From a virus: a stretch of DNA of 29,682 bases. Position numbers and translations under genes: made by a program. This document shows, in pieces, positions 13,988 to 21,458 of this stretch. The stretch lies in IMG/VR virus record IMGVR_UViG_3300042695_000486, positions 1 to 29,682 of that record. One strand, 5' to 3'. Within the stretch, counting starts at the first letter, position 1; every line of letters begins with the position of its first letter. The notes under the pieces were generated by a model. The model was not told the DNA's origin. It did no database searches and saw only the letters and a list, made by a program, of their open reading frames with translations.

Positions 13988-14551
13988 ATGACAACAATCA
14001 CCACACAACTCTACTCCTACAAGGAGTTATCTCCCGAAGCGCAAGCACGGGTAATCACCAACAAGATCAGGGATGCGGAGAACGATGAATGTCTTTTGGA
14101 ATTCACTTCCCAAGAGATGCTGGATTCCCTGAAAGCAGTCTGTGAAGCTTGCAATCTGCGATTGGTTGACTATTCCTTTGGTAGCTATTGCCAAAATTGG
14201 AAGGTGAAAGTTGCTAATTATTACGTTAAAGACTTGGAAGGCAATCGCGCTCTGGCATGGTTTCTGCGGGTTCTGATCGACAATGGCTATGCGCGTCCCA
14301 AACATTTCAAGGACATGGAATTCCCCGGTGTGTGCGGATTCACGGGTGTATGCTTTGACGAGGACATCGTGGAATGCGTATGGAAGGAACTGCTTGATGG
14401 GAGAACTGTTCGCAAGGCATTTGATCAAGTCGCCAAGATGTTCTGCGATACTCTGGAGAACGAATACGCATATCTCACAAGTGAGGAATGTATCATGGAT
14501 TATCTGGATGAAGATGCGGATATCTACACCGAAGAAGGGGAGGAATTTTAA
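13988..14551 (+). CDS. YSYKELSPEAQ-family protein (187 aa)
   Basis: The N-terminus LYSYKELSPEAQARVITNKI matches a family common in phages and gut bacteria that databases sometimes label antitoxin of a stability system, without experimental support that I know of. The rest is helical with conserved Cys/Trp (NWKVKVANYY, WFLRVLIDNGY) and an acidic tail. Operon with the 36-aa membrane protein at 14554. Confidence 0.7.
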   Translation: MTTITTQLYSYKELSPEAQARVITNKIRDAENDECLLEFTSQEMLDSLKAVCEACNLRLVDYSFGSYCQNWKVKVANYYVKDLEGNRALAWFLRVLIDNGYARPKHFKDMEFPGVCGFTGVCFDEDIVECVWKELLDGRTVRKAFDQVAKMFCDTLENEYAYLTSEECIMDYLDEDADIYTEEGEEF

Positions 14552-14553
14552 TT

Positions 14554-14664
14554 ATGATAACTGGAATTATTTTCATTACAATGTGTTGGCTGATGATATC
14601 AGGAAACTTTCTATGGGGTGTTGCTTTATTGATAGCATATCTATGGGTTCCGAATCTGGATTAA
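14554..14664 (+). CDS. 36-aa single- or two-span membrane peptide
   Basis: Too short for usual gene calling. MITGIIFITMCWLMISGNFL followed by WGVALLIAYLWVPNLD is almost all hydrophobic with no basic residue, so a membrane peptide. Starts 2 nt after the stop at 14551 and its TAA is the module at 14661, the normal junction here, which supports it as real. Confidence 0.6.
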   Translation: MITGIIFITMCWLMISGNFLWGVALLIAYLWVPNLD

Positions 14665-14685
14665 AAACTAAACGATACTTATACT

Positions 14686-14922
14686 ATGACAAAACAATAC
14701 CACGCGATTCCGGTTCTAATGTATGTTCCGGTTGATATCTATCCTGATGTGGCGGATGCTCACAACAATATCTCCGATTTGATGAATGCTGAAAATCGGG
14801 AATTCTATACATTTTTTGCGGAGGACTTTAAGGATGGAATTGTGGAGATTGATCATAATGTCGATCAATTCTCTGCCATGATCACAGTGGATTGCGAAAA
14901 ATCACACATTGATATTATTTAA
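14686..14922 (+). CDS. hypothetical protein (78 aa)
   Basis: MTKQYHAIPVLMYVPVDIYP is a strand pair, then an acidic helical part. The first five residues MTKQY also begin the protein at 11700, perhaps a shared promoter-proximal sequence. Not recognised otherwise. Confidence 0.65.
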   Translation: MTKQYHAIPVLMYVPVDIYPDVADAHNNISDLMNAENREFYTFFAEDFKDGIVEIDHNVDQFSAMITVDCEKSHIDII

Positions 14923-14943
14923 AAAATAAAACATAATACGCAC

Positions 14944-15222
14944 ATGAACAAAGACATCGCAGAAATGATTATTGATTACGGAAACGACCTATCCCTTTAC
15001 GAAGATTACAGTGGACGGGGAATGTATGGGAAGACAACAACCGCCATTACGTGCGATAGTAAGGACGATCTCATGGGAGCAATCGGGGAATGTTTCTTTG
15101 AAATGGTTCTTGATGCCAAGGACATGGGAGAGGACTATGATACTACGGGTGTAAAGGAATTGAAAAACGTTCTCAGAAATCTCCAACAAGATAGTCTTGG
15201 GCTGGGATACATTTTTTATTAA
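14944..15222 (+). CDS. hypothetical protein (92 aa)
   Basis: Promoter variant TTAAAAAATAA at 14919. Sequence MNKDIAEMIIDYGNDLSLYE with GRGMYGKTTTAITCDSKDDL and a helical C-terminus resembles conserved phage ORFans, identity uncertain. Two Cys. Stop TAA from the next module. Confidence 0.65.
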   Translation: MNKDIAEMIIDYGNDLSLYEDYSGRGMYGKTTTAITCDSKDDLMGAIGECFFEMVLDAKDMGEDYDTTGVKELKNVLRNLQQDSLGLGYIFY

Positions 15223-15243
15223 AAACTAGACTACACTACAAAC

Positions 15244-15747
15244 ATGAACATCACTACAAACATTCAGTCATTGACTGCCAACGAAATCCTTTCCAACTTT
15301 TTCAAAGGAAAGGGTCAATTCATGCGAGCGGCATGGAAAAGCAATCCAAAACCAGCAGCCTCATTCAAGGATGTTGTTCTGGAAAAACGCACCACTTCAA
15401 TTATTCGTTCTGGTCTTGATTTCGCCAATCTTTCCAGTGTCAAGGCTGGGATCGAATCCGGCGAACGTGGGGAAGTTCAATCCCTTCCTTTCGGGGAGTG
15501 GGCCTACTTTCCCTACCTAATCAAATATGAAAAGGAAGGCAATACCAATTATTATCTTCGCATGTATCCAACTGATTCGATTCCTGTTGTGCGATATTTT
15601 GCCAATGGTAATGAGATATCAAAAGATATCTTTGCCACATATCTCACTCCATCGGAAGCCAAGAAACTGACGGGGGAAAAGGAAAAGCCTGAATGCTTCA
15701 CGATCAAGATGGAAAACGTTCTCTCCACTGAAGAAGTGATTGATTGA
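15244..15747 (+). CDS. hypothetical phage protein (167 aa)
   Basis: Helical N-terminus, a beta-rich middle with LPFGEWAYFPYLIKYEKEG and LRMYPTDSIPVVRYFANG, and a tail LTPSEAKKLTGEKEKPECFT. I recall similar sequences in phages but cannot name a function. Followed by a 74-nt gap holding a hairpin, then a coupled small gene. Confidence 0.65.
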   Translation: MNITTNIQSLTANEILSNFFKGKGQFMRAAWKSNPKPAASFKDVVLEKRTTSIIRSGLDFANLSSVKAGIESGERGEVQSLPFGEWAYFPYLIKYEKEGNTNYYLRMYPTDSIPVVRYFANGNEISKDIFATYLTPSEAKKLTGEKEKPECFTIKMENVLSTEEVID

Positions 15748-15787
15748 TATGTTTCCATAGCCAAGCATAGCGGAAGCTCCCGCCCGA

Positions 15788-15809
15788 TCCTGATATACGG
15801 TAATCAGGA
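15788..15809 (+). terminator. hairpin TCCTGAT/ATCAGGA, possible terminator or RNA element
   Basis: Perfect 7-bp stem with an 8-nt loop (ATACGGTA), followed by CCTTTAATATT. The U tract is short, so termination would be weak. The same gap contains a direct repeat CATAGC (15757, 15768). The next gene has no promoter module, so it must be read through this hairpin. Confidence 0.35.
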
Positions 15810-15821
15810 ACCTTTAATATT

Positions 15822-16010
15822 ATGAAAGACTATGATCTATATACTGTGGAATGGGAATACGAAGATATGCTTCCCAAGGACTTATCCGATCTGGAATATG
15901 ATCTGATGTTTGATAAGAGTGAAGTTAGGGATGGTGTTCGCATGTTCCCATATATCACAATCTACTCCAATGAGGATGGATCAAGCAAGCGAGTCTATCT
16001 CTGCGTATAA
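15822..16010 (+). CDS. acidic hypothetical protein (62 aa)
   Basis: MKDYDLYTVEWEYEDMLPKD, acidic and aromatic, beta-like. No module of its own; it starts 12 nt after the hairpin at 15788-15809. TAA from the module at 16007. Not recognised. Confidence 0.65.
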   Translation: MKDYDLYTVEWEYEDMLPKDLSDLEYDLMFDKSEVRDGVRMFPYITIYSNEDGSSKRVYLCV

Positions 16011-16031
16011 AAACTAGCAGATAATCCCACC

Positions 16032-16517
16032 ATGACCGATACCAAGAACCGAATTCACCAGACAATCCAACAATTTGCGGAAGTTGCCCGAATTAAGGGT
16101 TACGAATTCCCCAAGTGTGTGATTGATTTTTCTCTCAAGGGTGCTACCGCTGGACAGGCTTTCCGTAGAAGCCACAAGATGCGATTCAATCTCGCTCTTG
16201 CTGAAAGGCACATGGACGAATTCTTGTCCAGCACGGTCCCCCATGAAATGGCACACATCCTACAGTTCAAGCATTATCCCCATTCCAAGCCACATGGGAG
16301 GGAATGGGGTCACTTTTGCCGTGTGCTTACGGGGGAAACCATGCCACGATGCCATAGCTACGATGTTACAGGCATTGAGAGGACACGCAAGGTCAAGAAA
16401 TATCTCTTCGCTTGTGGATGCCGTCAACATACTGTATCCAAAACGATTGTGAATCGGATCATGGAGGGTAAAACATACACTTGCATGTGCTGTAAGGGTG
16501 AGATTAAAGCGGTATAA
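16032..16517 (+). CDS. SprT-like zinc metalloprotease (161 aa)
   Basis: HEMAH at residues 71-75 is the HExxH zinc site; H89 in KPHGREWGH supplies the third ligand, as in the SprT/Spartan family. The C-terminus has a zinc ribbon (CGC at 128-130, CMC at 151-153). Host-like SprT proteins cleave DNA-protein crosslinks in eukaryotes; bacterial and phage versions are little studied. Length matches family members. Single promoter unit. A role in DNA-bound protein removal is inference. Confidence 0.85.
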   Translation: MTDTKNRIHQTIQQFAEVARIKGYEFPKCVIDFSLKGATAGQAFRRSHKMRFNLALAERHMDEFLSSTVPHEMAHILQFKHYPHSKPHGREWGHFCRVLTGETMPRCHSYDVTGIERTRKVKKYLFACGCRQHTVSKTIVNRIMEGKTYTCMCCKGEIKAV

Positions 16518-16538
16518 AAACTAGAGCATACTCCTATC

Positions 16539-16730
16539 ATGAAGATCGTTAAACACACTCTGGAACATCTGCACAAGGGAACGGACATGCTTGATCTTCC
16601 CGAATATTTCCGGGGAACGGAAAAGCAATGCAAGGGGATGATGATACGCTTTGAATGGTGTAAGGATCAAAGTCTGTTCGGGGGATACTGGAGGGATGAG
16701 GATGGGGAATGCTACTATCTCCTCCCATAA
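16539..16730 (+). CDS. hypothetical protein (63 aa)
   Basis: MKIVKHTLEHLHKGTDMLDL then Cys/Trp-containing strands (FEWCKDQSLFGGYWRDEDGE). A compact soluble domain. Not recognised. Confidence 0.65.
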   Translation: MKIVKHTLEHLHKGTDMLDLPEYFRGTEKQCKGMMIRFEWCKDQSLFGGYWRDEDGECYYLLP

Positions 16731-16751
16731 AAACTAAACAATAATTACGAC

Positions 16752-16985
16752 ATGGACATTGAAAACATCAAGCCCTATGAGGACATGACTGACGATGATC
16801 GTTGGCAAGCCATTGGTTCCGCCCGATACATTCTGGAAGATGTGAGCATGGAAAAGATGGCGGAAGTTTCAGGATTGCCCATGGGGGTGATTGTGGCGGC
16901 ATACAGGAACATCTTTCGCAATGTCAATGATGTGGATGAACCGCGCCCGACAAATCCGACAAGACCAAGACGCATTAAAAACTAG
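16752..16985 (+). CDS. helix-turn-helix-like small protein (77 aa)
   Basis: SMEKMAEVSGLPMGVIVAAY (residues about 32-51) fits a helix-turn-helix pair, preceded by an acidic start. The tail is Pro/Arg-rich (RPTNPTRPRRIKN). Ends -IKN* with the module's TAG. DNA binding is inferred. Confidence 0.65.
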   Translation: MDIENIKPYEDMTDDDRWQAIGSARYILEDVSMEKMAEVSGLPMGVIVAAYRNIFRNVNDVDEPRPTNPTRPRRIKN

Positions 16986-16999
16986 AACACAATTACGAC

Positions 17000-17767
17000 A
17001 TGACCAAGAACCAAGAGACAATCGCCAAGGCATTCCGATTCAATACAGGCAAGTCCATGTTGGATAGTGGAGACTACTACGGAAGGCATTATGAAAAGCC
17101 TCCAATCTCCGAAGAGCAACCGATGGTGAGGATCGATGTATATGGTAACGATGTTACCGCAACCATTGAAACCGCTCTTTTCCTTGCTGAAACTTGTGAA
17201 GTGGATTTCGATATCCAAGAGCAATTTGAAGCATGGGCGGCATTGGAAGAGAATTCCGATTTATCATGGTTTGAAGCAGGGAAAACCTTTGCAACCGAAG
17301 TGTTGGGATTAACACAACTTGCAAGGGACAATACATATAATAATGAGAATGACTTATCTCAGGACTATGTATGGGAAGTATATTCCCATTTTGATAATGT
17401 GAAGCGGGATTGGATTTACGATGACGAAGCTATCATGGTATGCTATGCCCATACGGGATGTGATGTGCGGGGAGGTTATGCCTATCCTTTGTTCATGCGA
17501 TGCCAAGGTGATTATAGCATTCCCATGGATATTGTGGCGGAATGGCGTATCTCCGAAGGGACAAGGGATGGGGAGGAAATTGAGCGAGAGGAATGCCAAG
17601 AATTGGATGAACAATGGCAAATCGGATATTCATCTTGCCCATCCTATCAATTTTCCAAGGATATTGAGAAAGTCATTGAGGATTCGGCAACCATTAACAG
17701 CGTGGAAGTTAAGTTGAAAAGTGGAGAGATTGTCAAGGTCTGGGCAAGCGCAAGGACTGATCGGTGA
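17000..17767 (+). CDS. conserved phage protein (255 aa)
   Basis: Begins with AFRFNTGKSMLDSGDYYGRH, a pattern I know from uncharacterised phage proteins. Then a beta/alpha body with many Trp and Cys (WEVYSHFDNVKRDW, CYAHTGCDVRGGYAYPLF) and a C-terminal beta unit (VKLKSGEIVKVW). Acidic overall. No catalytic motif seen. Single promoter unit; largest ORFan in the 13.5-24 kb stretch. Confidence 0.7.
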   Translation: MTKNQETIAKAFRFNTGKSMLDSGDYYGRHYEKPPISEEQPMVRIDVYGNDVTATIETALFLAETCEVDFDIQEQFEAWAALEENSDLSWFEAGKTFATEVLGLTQLARDNTYNNENDLSQDYVWEVYSHFDNVKRDWIYDDEAIMVCYAHTGCDVRGGYAYPLFMRCQGDYSIPMDIVAEWRISEGTRDGEEIEREECQELDEQWQIGYSSCPSYQFSKDIEKVIEDSATINSVEVKLKSGEIVKVWASARTDR

Positions 17768-17794
17768 TCTTAAAAACTAAACGATAATAAAGCC

Positions 17795-17959
17795 ATGACT
17801 GATTACATTGAACACAACGGCAAAGGTATCACTATTCTATTCCCCTCTGGAATGTTTGAGTATTATTCCGATACGCAAGAACGTTTTCTCAAGTTTGATG
17901 ACATGGAAGAGTGTAAGGAATCCATCGACAATGAGCAGGAATTTCTATTTAAAAACTAA
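17795..17959 (+). CDS. hypothetical protein (54 aa)
   Basis: MTDYIEHNGKGITILFPSGM has a beta hairpin; an acidic helix (KFDDMEECKESIDNEQEF) follows. It ends -LFKN* by the module at 17949, which precedes an attC-like site. Confidence 0.65.
   Translation: MTDYIEHNGKGITILFPSGMFEYYSDTQERFLKFDDMEECKESIDNEQEFLFKN
17949..17959 (+). promoter_or_regulatory. promoter module abutting an attC-like site
   Basis: Core intact and the -10 is CAATAT, but no ATG stands at +15; instead GACCAA of an attC left arm begins at 17969. The cassette appears to be joined to the phage right behind the module, where the R'' box should be, so a promoter now reads into a captured cassette. Confidence 0.6.
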
Positions 17960-17967
17960 ACCAATAT

Positions 17968-18058
17968 CGACCAAGGTGAGGCACAGCCTCCCGCCGAAAA
18001 TCTATGAATACACCTGAGACTCAACGGGAGGCTGTTGTCCTCCACCGCCTTGTTAGCG
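17968..18058 (+). other. integron attC-like recombination site, captured
   Basis: Left arm 17975-17993 (GGTGAGGCACAGCCTCCCG) pairs with 18025-18046 over 19 bp, leaving exactly three unpaired bases (18035, 18038, 18042). Then GCCTT and R' GTTAGCG (18052-18058). The left box reads CAATATC rather than NNNNAAC, so it is eroded or was replaced at the joint. 10 kb from the other attC-like sites. Confidence 0.75.
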
Positions 18059-18225
18059 ATTTGAAATCTCGCTGCAACCGACACGCGAATGGAGAGTGTA
18101 TGTCGCTCGTCTGCCTCTATAACGGCGGATACGAGCACGGCACAAAACCAGACTACAATTTGGCAACATGCGAAGTCCACGAGCAGGTGGTAGCTCTCGA
18201 ATCTCTTATCGCTAACAAGCCATGA
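18004..18225 (+). CDS. captured cassette Cys/His protein (73 aa)
   Basis: C-x3-H-x4-EC-x4-C (residues about 23-37) and ATCEVHEQ near 58 form a likely zinc site. GC-richer than its neighbours. The ATG at 18004 is in the attC loop; ATG 18100 is an alternative but would lose the first Cys/His. The stop overlaps the next gene (ATGA). Function unknown. Confidence 0.6.
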   Translation: MNTPETQREAVVLHRLVSDLKSRCNRHANGECMSLVCLYNGGYEHGTKPDYNLATCEVHEQVVALESLIANKP

Positions 18226-18389
18226 CTACGAGAGAAAAGTTATCCCAAGCAATCAAAAATGAAAATCGCCTGATACGTGGGAATTTCCGTAGGTGGAAAT
18301 ACTGGAATCGTCGGGTTGATAAGTTGGCATGGAAATGGAATCACAAGGTGGGAGAATCTTGGAATAAGATTATTGCTTTTAAAAACTAA
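18222..18389 (+). CDS. small basic Trp/Arg protein (55 aa)
   Basis: MTTREKLSQAIKNENRLIRG then RRWKYWNRRVDKLAWKWNHK: 18 of 55 residues are Lys/Arg/Trp, likely to bind nucleic acid or membrane. Overlaps the previous stop, returns to AT-rich codon use, and ends -AFKN* by the module at 18379. Confidence 0.65.
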   Translation: MTTREKLSQAIKNENRLIRGNFRRWKYWNRRVDKLAWKWNHKVGESWNKIIAFKN

Positions 18390-18403
18390 ACCATAATACA
18401 ACC

Positions 18404-18808
18404 ATGGGATGCGACACTAAAGGATATGTAGTTACCGACAACATTGATGTTCGGGAGATTGGTAAGAGGGTGCTTGATGTAATCAGAACTATTCAAGGAG
18501 AAGCTACAAATACATTTGTAAGCAATTCCAATGTATTTGTAAAGCCTGAATATGATCCTCACTGGAATTTCTATATCTTCCGTTTCAAGGATGGGGTTGA
18601 CGAACGGCAAATGTTTGTCCATATGGACACGGAAGATTTTGAGGAATGCCACGGGGAACTTGGCAAGCGGGGAATCATTTTCTCTCTTGGAATGTGGGGG
18701 AATAGCGTGGAACTGATCCAGAAATTTCTGGATGTTTTTCAGGATGTGGGAGCTTGCTACGTTCAAGAGAACGATTGTGGGGATGCTCCGGTGGCGCATA
18801 AAAAATAG
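18404..18808 (+). CDS. hypothetical protein (134 aa)
   Basis: MGCDTKGYVVTDNIDVREIG resembles small phage proteins with an N-terminal strand pair. An alpha-beta body follows, with a Cys-containing end (CYVQENDCGDAPVAHKK). Uses TAG from a variant module (ATAAAAAATAG, 18798). Not named. Confidence 0.65.
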   Translation: MGCDTKGYVVTDNIDVREIGKRVLDVIRTIQGEATNTFVSNSNVFVKPEYDPHWNFYIFRFKDGVDERQMFVHMDTEDFEECHGELGKRGIIFSLGMWGNSVELIQKFLDVFQDVGACYVQENDCGDAPVAHKK

Positions 18809-18822
18809 AACACAATTACGAC

Positions 18823-18993
18823 ATGACAGAGGAAAAACAAATTGAAAAATGGTTCGCCATTAATATGCAAGACTTTTCCAATTGGACGGAAGCAGCACAA
18901 TGTTGTGCAGATGCGCTGGGACATGAGGAATGGTTGGATGATTCCGATCACGTTCTATGGGATATTGCAATTGATTTCTCACACGATGTATGA
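18823..18993 (+). CDS. hypothetical protein (56 aa)
   Basis: MTEEKQIEKWFAINMQDFSN, helical, CC pair in the middle (AAQCCADALGHEEW). Just under 60 codons. The stop TGA lies 1 nt before the next ATG at 18995, forming an operon. Not recognised. Confidence 0.65.
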   Translation: MTEEKQIEKWFAINMQDFSNWTEAAQCCADALGHEEWLDDSDHVLWDIAIDFSHDV

Positions 18994-18994
18994 T

Positions 18995-19267
18995 ATGCAA
19001 AAAGAAATTATATATATCAAATACGACCATGCGTTTGAAGAAGACATGGAACCATATCGGCAAGAATTGATTGAACGATTCCTCAATTATAATTGGGGTG
19101 CGGGATTCTCCACTGACAATTTTCGTTGTGATGATAGATATTTCTATTGTGATATGATATCGGAATATTATGTTCCCGATGATTATGGGACATACCAGCA
19201 AACGCAATCATATATCCAAGGTGTTATGACGGGATATCTGATGGCGCGGGGAATTGAAGTCCTTTAA
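18995..19267 (+). CDS. hypothetical protein (90 aa)
   Basis: Tyr-rich (MQKEIIYIKYDHAFEEDMEP, DDRYFYCDMISEYYVPDDYG). Second gene of a pair. The upstream in-frame ATG at 18842 is not used because it lies inside 18823-18993. Not recognised. Confidence 0.65.
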   Translation: MQKEIIYIKYDHAFEEDMEPYRQELIERFLNYNWGAGFSTDNFRCDDRYFYCDMISEYYVPDDYGTYQQTQSYIQGVMTGYLMARGIEVL

Positions 19268-19288
19268 AAACTAGCACACAATCCTATC

Positions 19289-19552
19289 ATGAAAAGGAAA
19301 TTGAATAGGTATGGACAATATTCATCCGCACAACACGAAAGGATTTGTGTTCTGGAAAGTAAAATCAAATCCATGATAAGAGCGTGGGAGTCTAAAAACG
19401 ATAGTGGTTTGTGCGCTTTAATGATCTCTGCAAAAAGCGACATGGAATTTAGGTTGTCCAACAATCCTCTCAGTCCCGTTTATCACGAAAATTATTCTCT
19501 CTGGTATGATAATTTTTACGTGTCTCCTCCCTTTGAACATGAAGAGAGATAG
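19289..19552 (+). CDS. helical protein (87 aa)
   Basis: Basic helical start (MKRKLNRYGQYSSAQHERIC), then a Tyr/Phe-rich end. The stop TAG (19550) comes before the module, not inside it. Not recognised. Confidence 0.65.
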   Translation: MKRKLNRYGQYSSAQHERICVLESKIKSMIRAWESKNDSGLCALMISAKSDMEFRLSNNPLSPVYHENYSLWYDNFYVSPPFEHEER

Positions 19553-19581
19553 AATCTTAAAAACTAAACCATAATACACAT

Positions 19582-19797
19582 ATGAACATATTCAAAAGAG
19601 AAACACTATCGGAAAAGATTGATCGATTGGAAATCAAACTTGCGGGGATGTTGTCAATGGATGAAACCTCTCAGGTTTTAATTAAAAGTAAAGTTCCCAT
19701 GTATATCGTGGATAACTTTATTAAAAATCGGGTAAAGATCGCAGAGATTCGAAAGGAACTGGAAATCTTAAAAACTAAATTAATATTGCGACCATGA
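19582..19797 (+). CDS. coiled-coil protein extended through the next promoter (71 aa)
   Basis: Heptad-like EKIDRLEIKLAGMLS and RVKIAEIRKELEILK. Here the next module (19769) is read in its third frame, which has no stop, so the protein gains ...LKTKLILRP and ends in a TGA overlapping the next ATG (19794). One of three such cases. Confidence 0.7.
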   Translation: MNIFKRETLSEKIDRLEIKLAGMLSMDETSQVLIKSKVPMYIVDNFIKNRVKIAEIRKELEILKTKLILRP

Positions 19798-20000
19798 ACA
19801 AGATACCGAGGGAAGAGATTGAAAAGCTTGCCAATCGCGCAAGGGTGAACGAAACCGCTGTGTGGAACTTTCTGGGAACCGCGCACTATAGCGGAAACAT
19901 TCCCAATGCCCTGATGAATCTGGACATGGATGCCCGTTTGTATGGGTGGAACAAGGAAACCACGCAAGCGATTCGGGATGGACTGCTGAATAAAAACTAA
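19794..20000 (+). CDS. hypothetical protein (68 aa)
   Basis: Helical start (MNKIPREEIEKLANRARVNE) and a charged body. The ATG overlaps the previous TGA but sits 15 nt after the module at 19769. Ends -LLNKN*. Not recognised. Confidence 0.65.
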   Translation: MNKIPREEIEKLANRARVNETAVWNFLGTAHYSGNIPNALMNLDMDARLYGWNKETTQAIRDGLLNKN

Positions 20001-20014
20001 ACCATAATTACGCC

Positions 20015-20248
20015 ATGACAATTGAAACCGTAGGTATTGAAGAGATTGATGGGGAGAAATACCATATCGGAACTCCCATGGAACACCTGACAATCAAGGA
20101 AGCCAAAGCATGGGTCAAGGAACATATAATTGACTGTGATTATTGGGACAGCTTCGCGGAAAAGAAAGGTTTCCACAAGGAAGTGAAATATATTTATATT
20201 TTCAAAAACGGGGAAATCCATTCGGAATACGAAACCAACTTCGCTTAA
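20015..20248 (+). CDS. hypothetical protein (77 aa)
   Basis: Small alpha-beta protein with strand-helix-strand order (VGIEEIDGEKYHIGTPMEHL, KEAKAWVKEHIID, VKYIYIFKNGEIHSEY). Not recognised. Confidence 0.65.
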   Translation: MTIETVGIEEIDGEKYHIGTPMEHLTIKEAKAWVKEHIIDCDYWDSFAEKKGFHKEVKYIYIFKNGEIHSEYETNFA

Positions 20249-20269
20249 AAACTAAACGATAATAAAGCC

Positions 20270-20506
20270 ATGAGAAACGAAACCATTACCAAGACATTTG
20301 GAAAATATACCGTCACCTTGGAACTCTTTGAGGAGGGAGGGGATCAACGATCATATTGTGACATTGAGAGCAATACGGGGGGAGCATCTTCCCTTGGTCT
20401 TGCTCTGGACATGGGATTCCTTGAGAAAGATAATGGGGGGGAAGAGAAGATTTCCAATAAGGTTCTTTCTCAGATTGAGGATTGGGCATTGGAGAACGGA
20501 TATTAA
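20270..20506 (+). CDS. hypothetical protein (78 aa)
   Basis: Beta-rich N-terminus (ETITKTFGKYTVTLELFEEG) with Gly-rich loop (SNTGGASSLGLAL) and a helical end. Not recognised. Confidence 0.65.
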   Translation: MRNETITKTFGKYTVTLELFEEGGDQRSYCDIESNTGGASSLGLALDMGFLEKDNGGEEKISNKVLSQIEDWALENGY

Positions 20507-20527
20507 AAACTAAACGATACTGAACCC

Positions 20528-20671
20528 ATGGACGATGAATTTTTGAACAATGCTGAAAAATTAGCCTTCTGGCTACGAGAAGCGATTTTAAATAATACAC
20601 TCGCACTCGATTTCAAATGGGCGGCGGAAGATTTTCTAAATTCTTTGGAAAAAATAAAAACTAAACGATAA
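20528..20671 (+). CDS. small helical protein extended through the next promoter (47 aa)
   Basis: MDDEFLNNAEKLAFWLREAI, helical and acidic. The module at 20654 is read in the frame without a stop, giving ...KIKTKR and a TAA in the -10 region (20669). Too short for standard gene finders, but it begins 15 nt after the module at 20503. Confidence 0.6.
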   Translation: MDDEFLNNAEKLAFWLREAILNNTLALDFKWAAEDFLNSLEKIKTKR

Positions 20672-20678
20672 TAAAGCC

Positions 20679-20855
20679 ATGTCCTACTACTAAGACAAAC
20701 TCAACAAGCTAACGGAAGATGAGCGGGATGCCCTGCTGGATTTCATCCAAAACCTAAAGGATGGTGATATTATGTTCATTGCCAGTGAAATGCAAATGGA
20801 TCATGCCGACAAGCGGAAACTTTGCCGAGCATTGGAGAACTTTCAAGACGCATAA
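20679..20855 (+). pseudogene. gene with in-frame TAA at codon 5
   Basis: ATG at the canonical spacing reads M S Y Y TAA, then stays open for 53 codons (DKLNKLTEDERDALLDFIQN ... RALENFQDA) to TAA at 20853-20855, inside the next module. A single-base change from a sense codon such as CAA, TAC or GAA explains it. No ATG restores most of the protein (the next in-frame ATG is 20772). Premature stop or sequence error. Confidence 0.6.
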
Positions 20856-20876
20856 AAACTAGAACACAATAACACC

Positions 20877-21095
20877 ATGACCAAGCAAGAACACATCGCA
20901 TACCACGAAGATAAGATCAACCGTCTCTACGAAGAGCGCGACAAGCTTCAGGCAAATCTTCACGAAACAACCTCTGACAATCGCAAGATTTTCATGGAAG
21001 ATTTGTTTTTCTACACTAAGAAATTCTCCGAGATTGACAGGGATTTGCGGGTATCCATTGAAATCCGTATGACTCTCCTGAATCTGGAAGCATAA
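20877..21095 (+). CDS. coiled-coil protein (72 aa)
   Basis: Predicted almost wholly helical with heptad-like charge (KINRLYEERDKLQANLHETT, FSEIDRDLRVSIEIRM). A small structural or partner protein is likely; no name. Confidence 0.7.
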   Translation: MTKQEHIAYHEDKINRLYEERDKLQANLHETTSDNRKIFMEDLFFYTKKFSEIDRDLRVSIEIRMTLLNLEA

Positions 21096-21119
21096 AAACT
21101 AGCCTACACTGATACCACA

Positions 21120-21452
21120 ATGACAACGACACTTAAAAGCAACTGGATGGGAAGCAAGAACTCAGCACCAACGATCTTCCGAGCAGCATCAAGGGGCAAC
21201 GTGTTCACACGTTCGGAGAAGCTGAAAATGATCTTCGCGGAAAAGGATCGCGCCCATCGCAAGGCGGAACGGGTTGAATTGCTCTTTCAGGAGCGCAACA
21301 AGGCGGCGGAAGAGAAAGCCAAGCGGGAAAGGTTCTTTGCCGCGACAAACGCCCTACAGGAGCATCCTGACGCAAAGGTGAGGCATTCCAAGAGTGGATC
21401 GTATATCCAACCGCGAGTCAATGGCGCATTCCAAGCCAAGATCGCCCTATAA
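21120..21452 (+). CDS. basic protein with Lys/Arg helix (110 aa)
   Basis: Basic throughout; residues 35-75 form a long Lys/Arg/Glu helix (EKLKMIFAEKDRAHRKAERV). Could bind nucleic acid. The ATG stands 18 nt after the module, one codon later than usual. Followed by a hairpin-forming gap. Confidence 0.65.
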   Translation: MTTTLKSNWMGSKNSAPTIFRAASRGNVFTRSEKLKMIFAEKDRAHRKAERVELLFQERNKAAEEKAKRERFFAATNALQEHPDAKVRHSKSGSYIQPRVNGAFQAKIAL

Positions 21453-21458
21453 ATTCTC

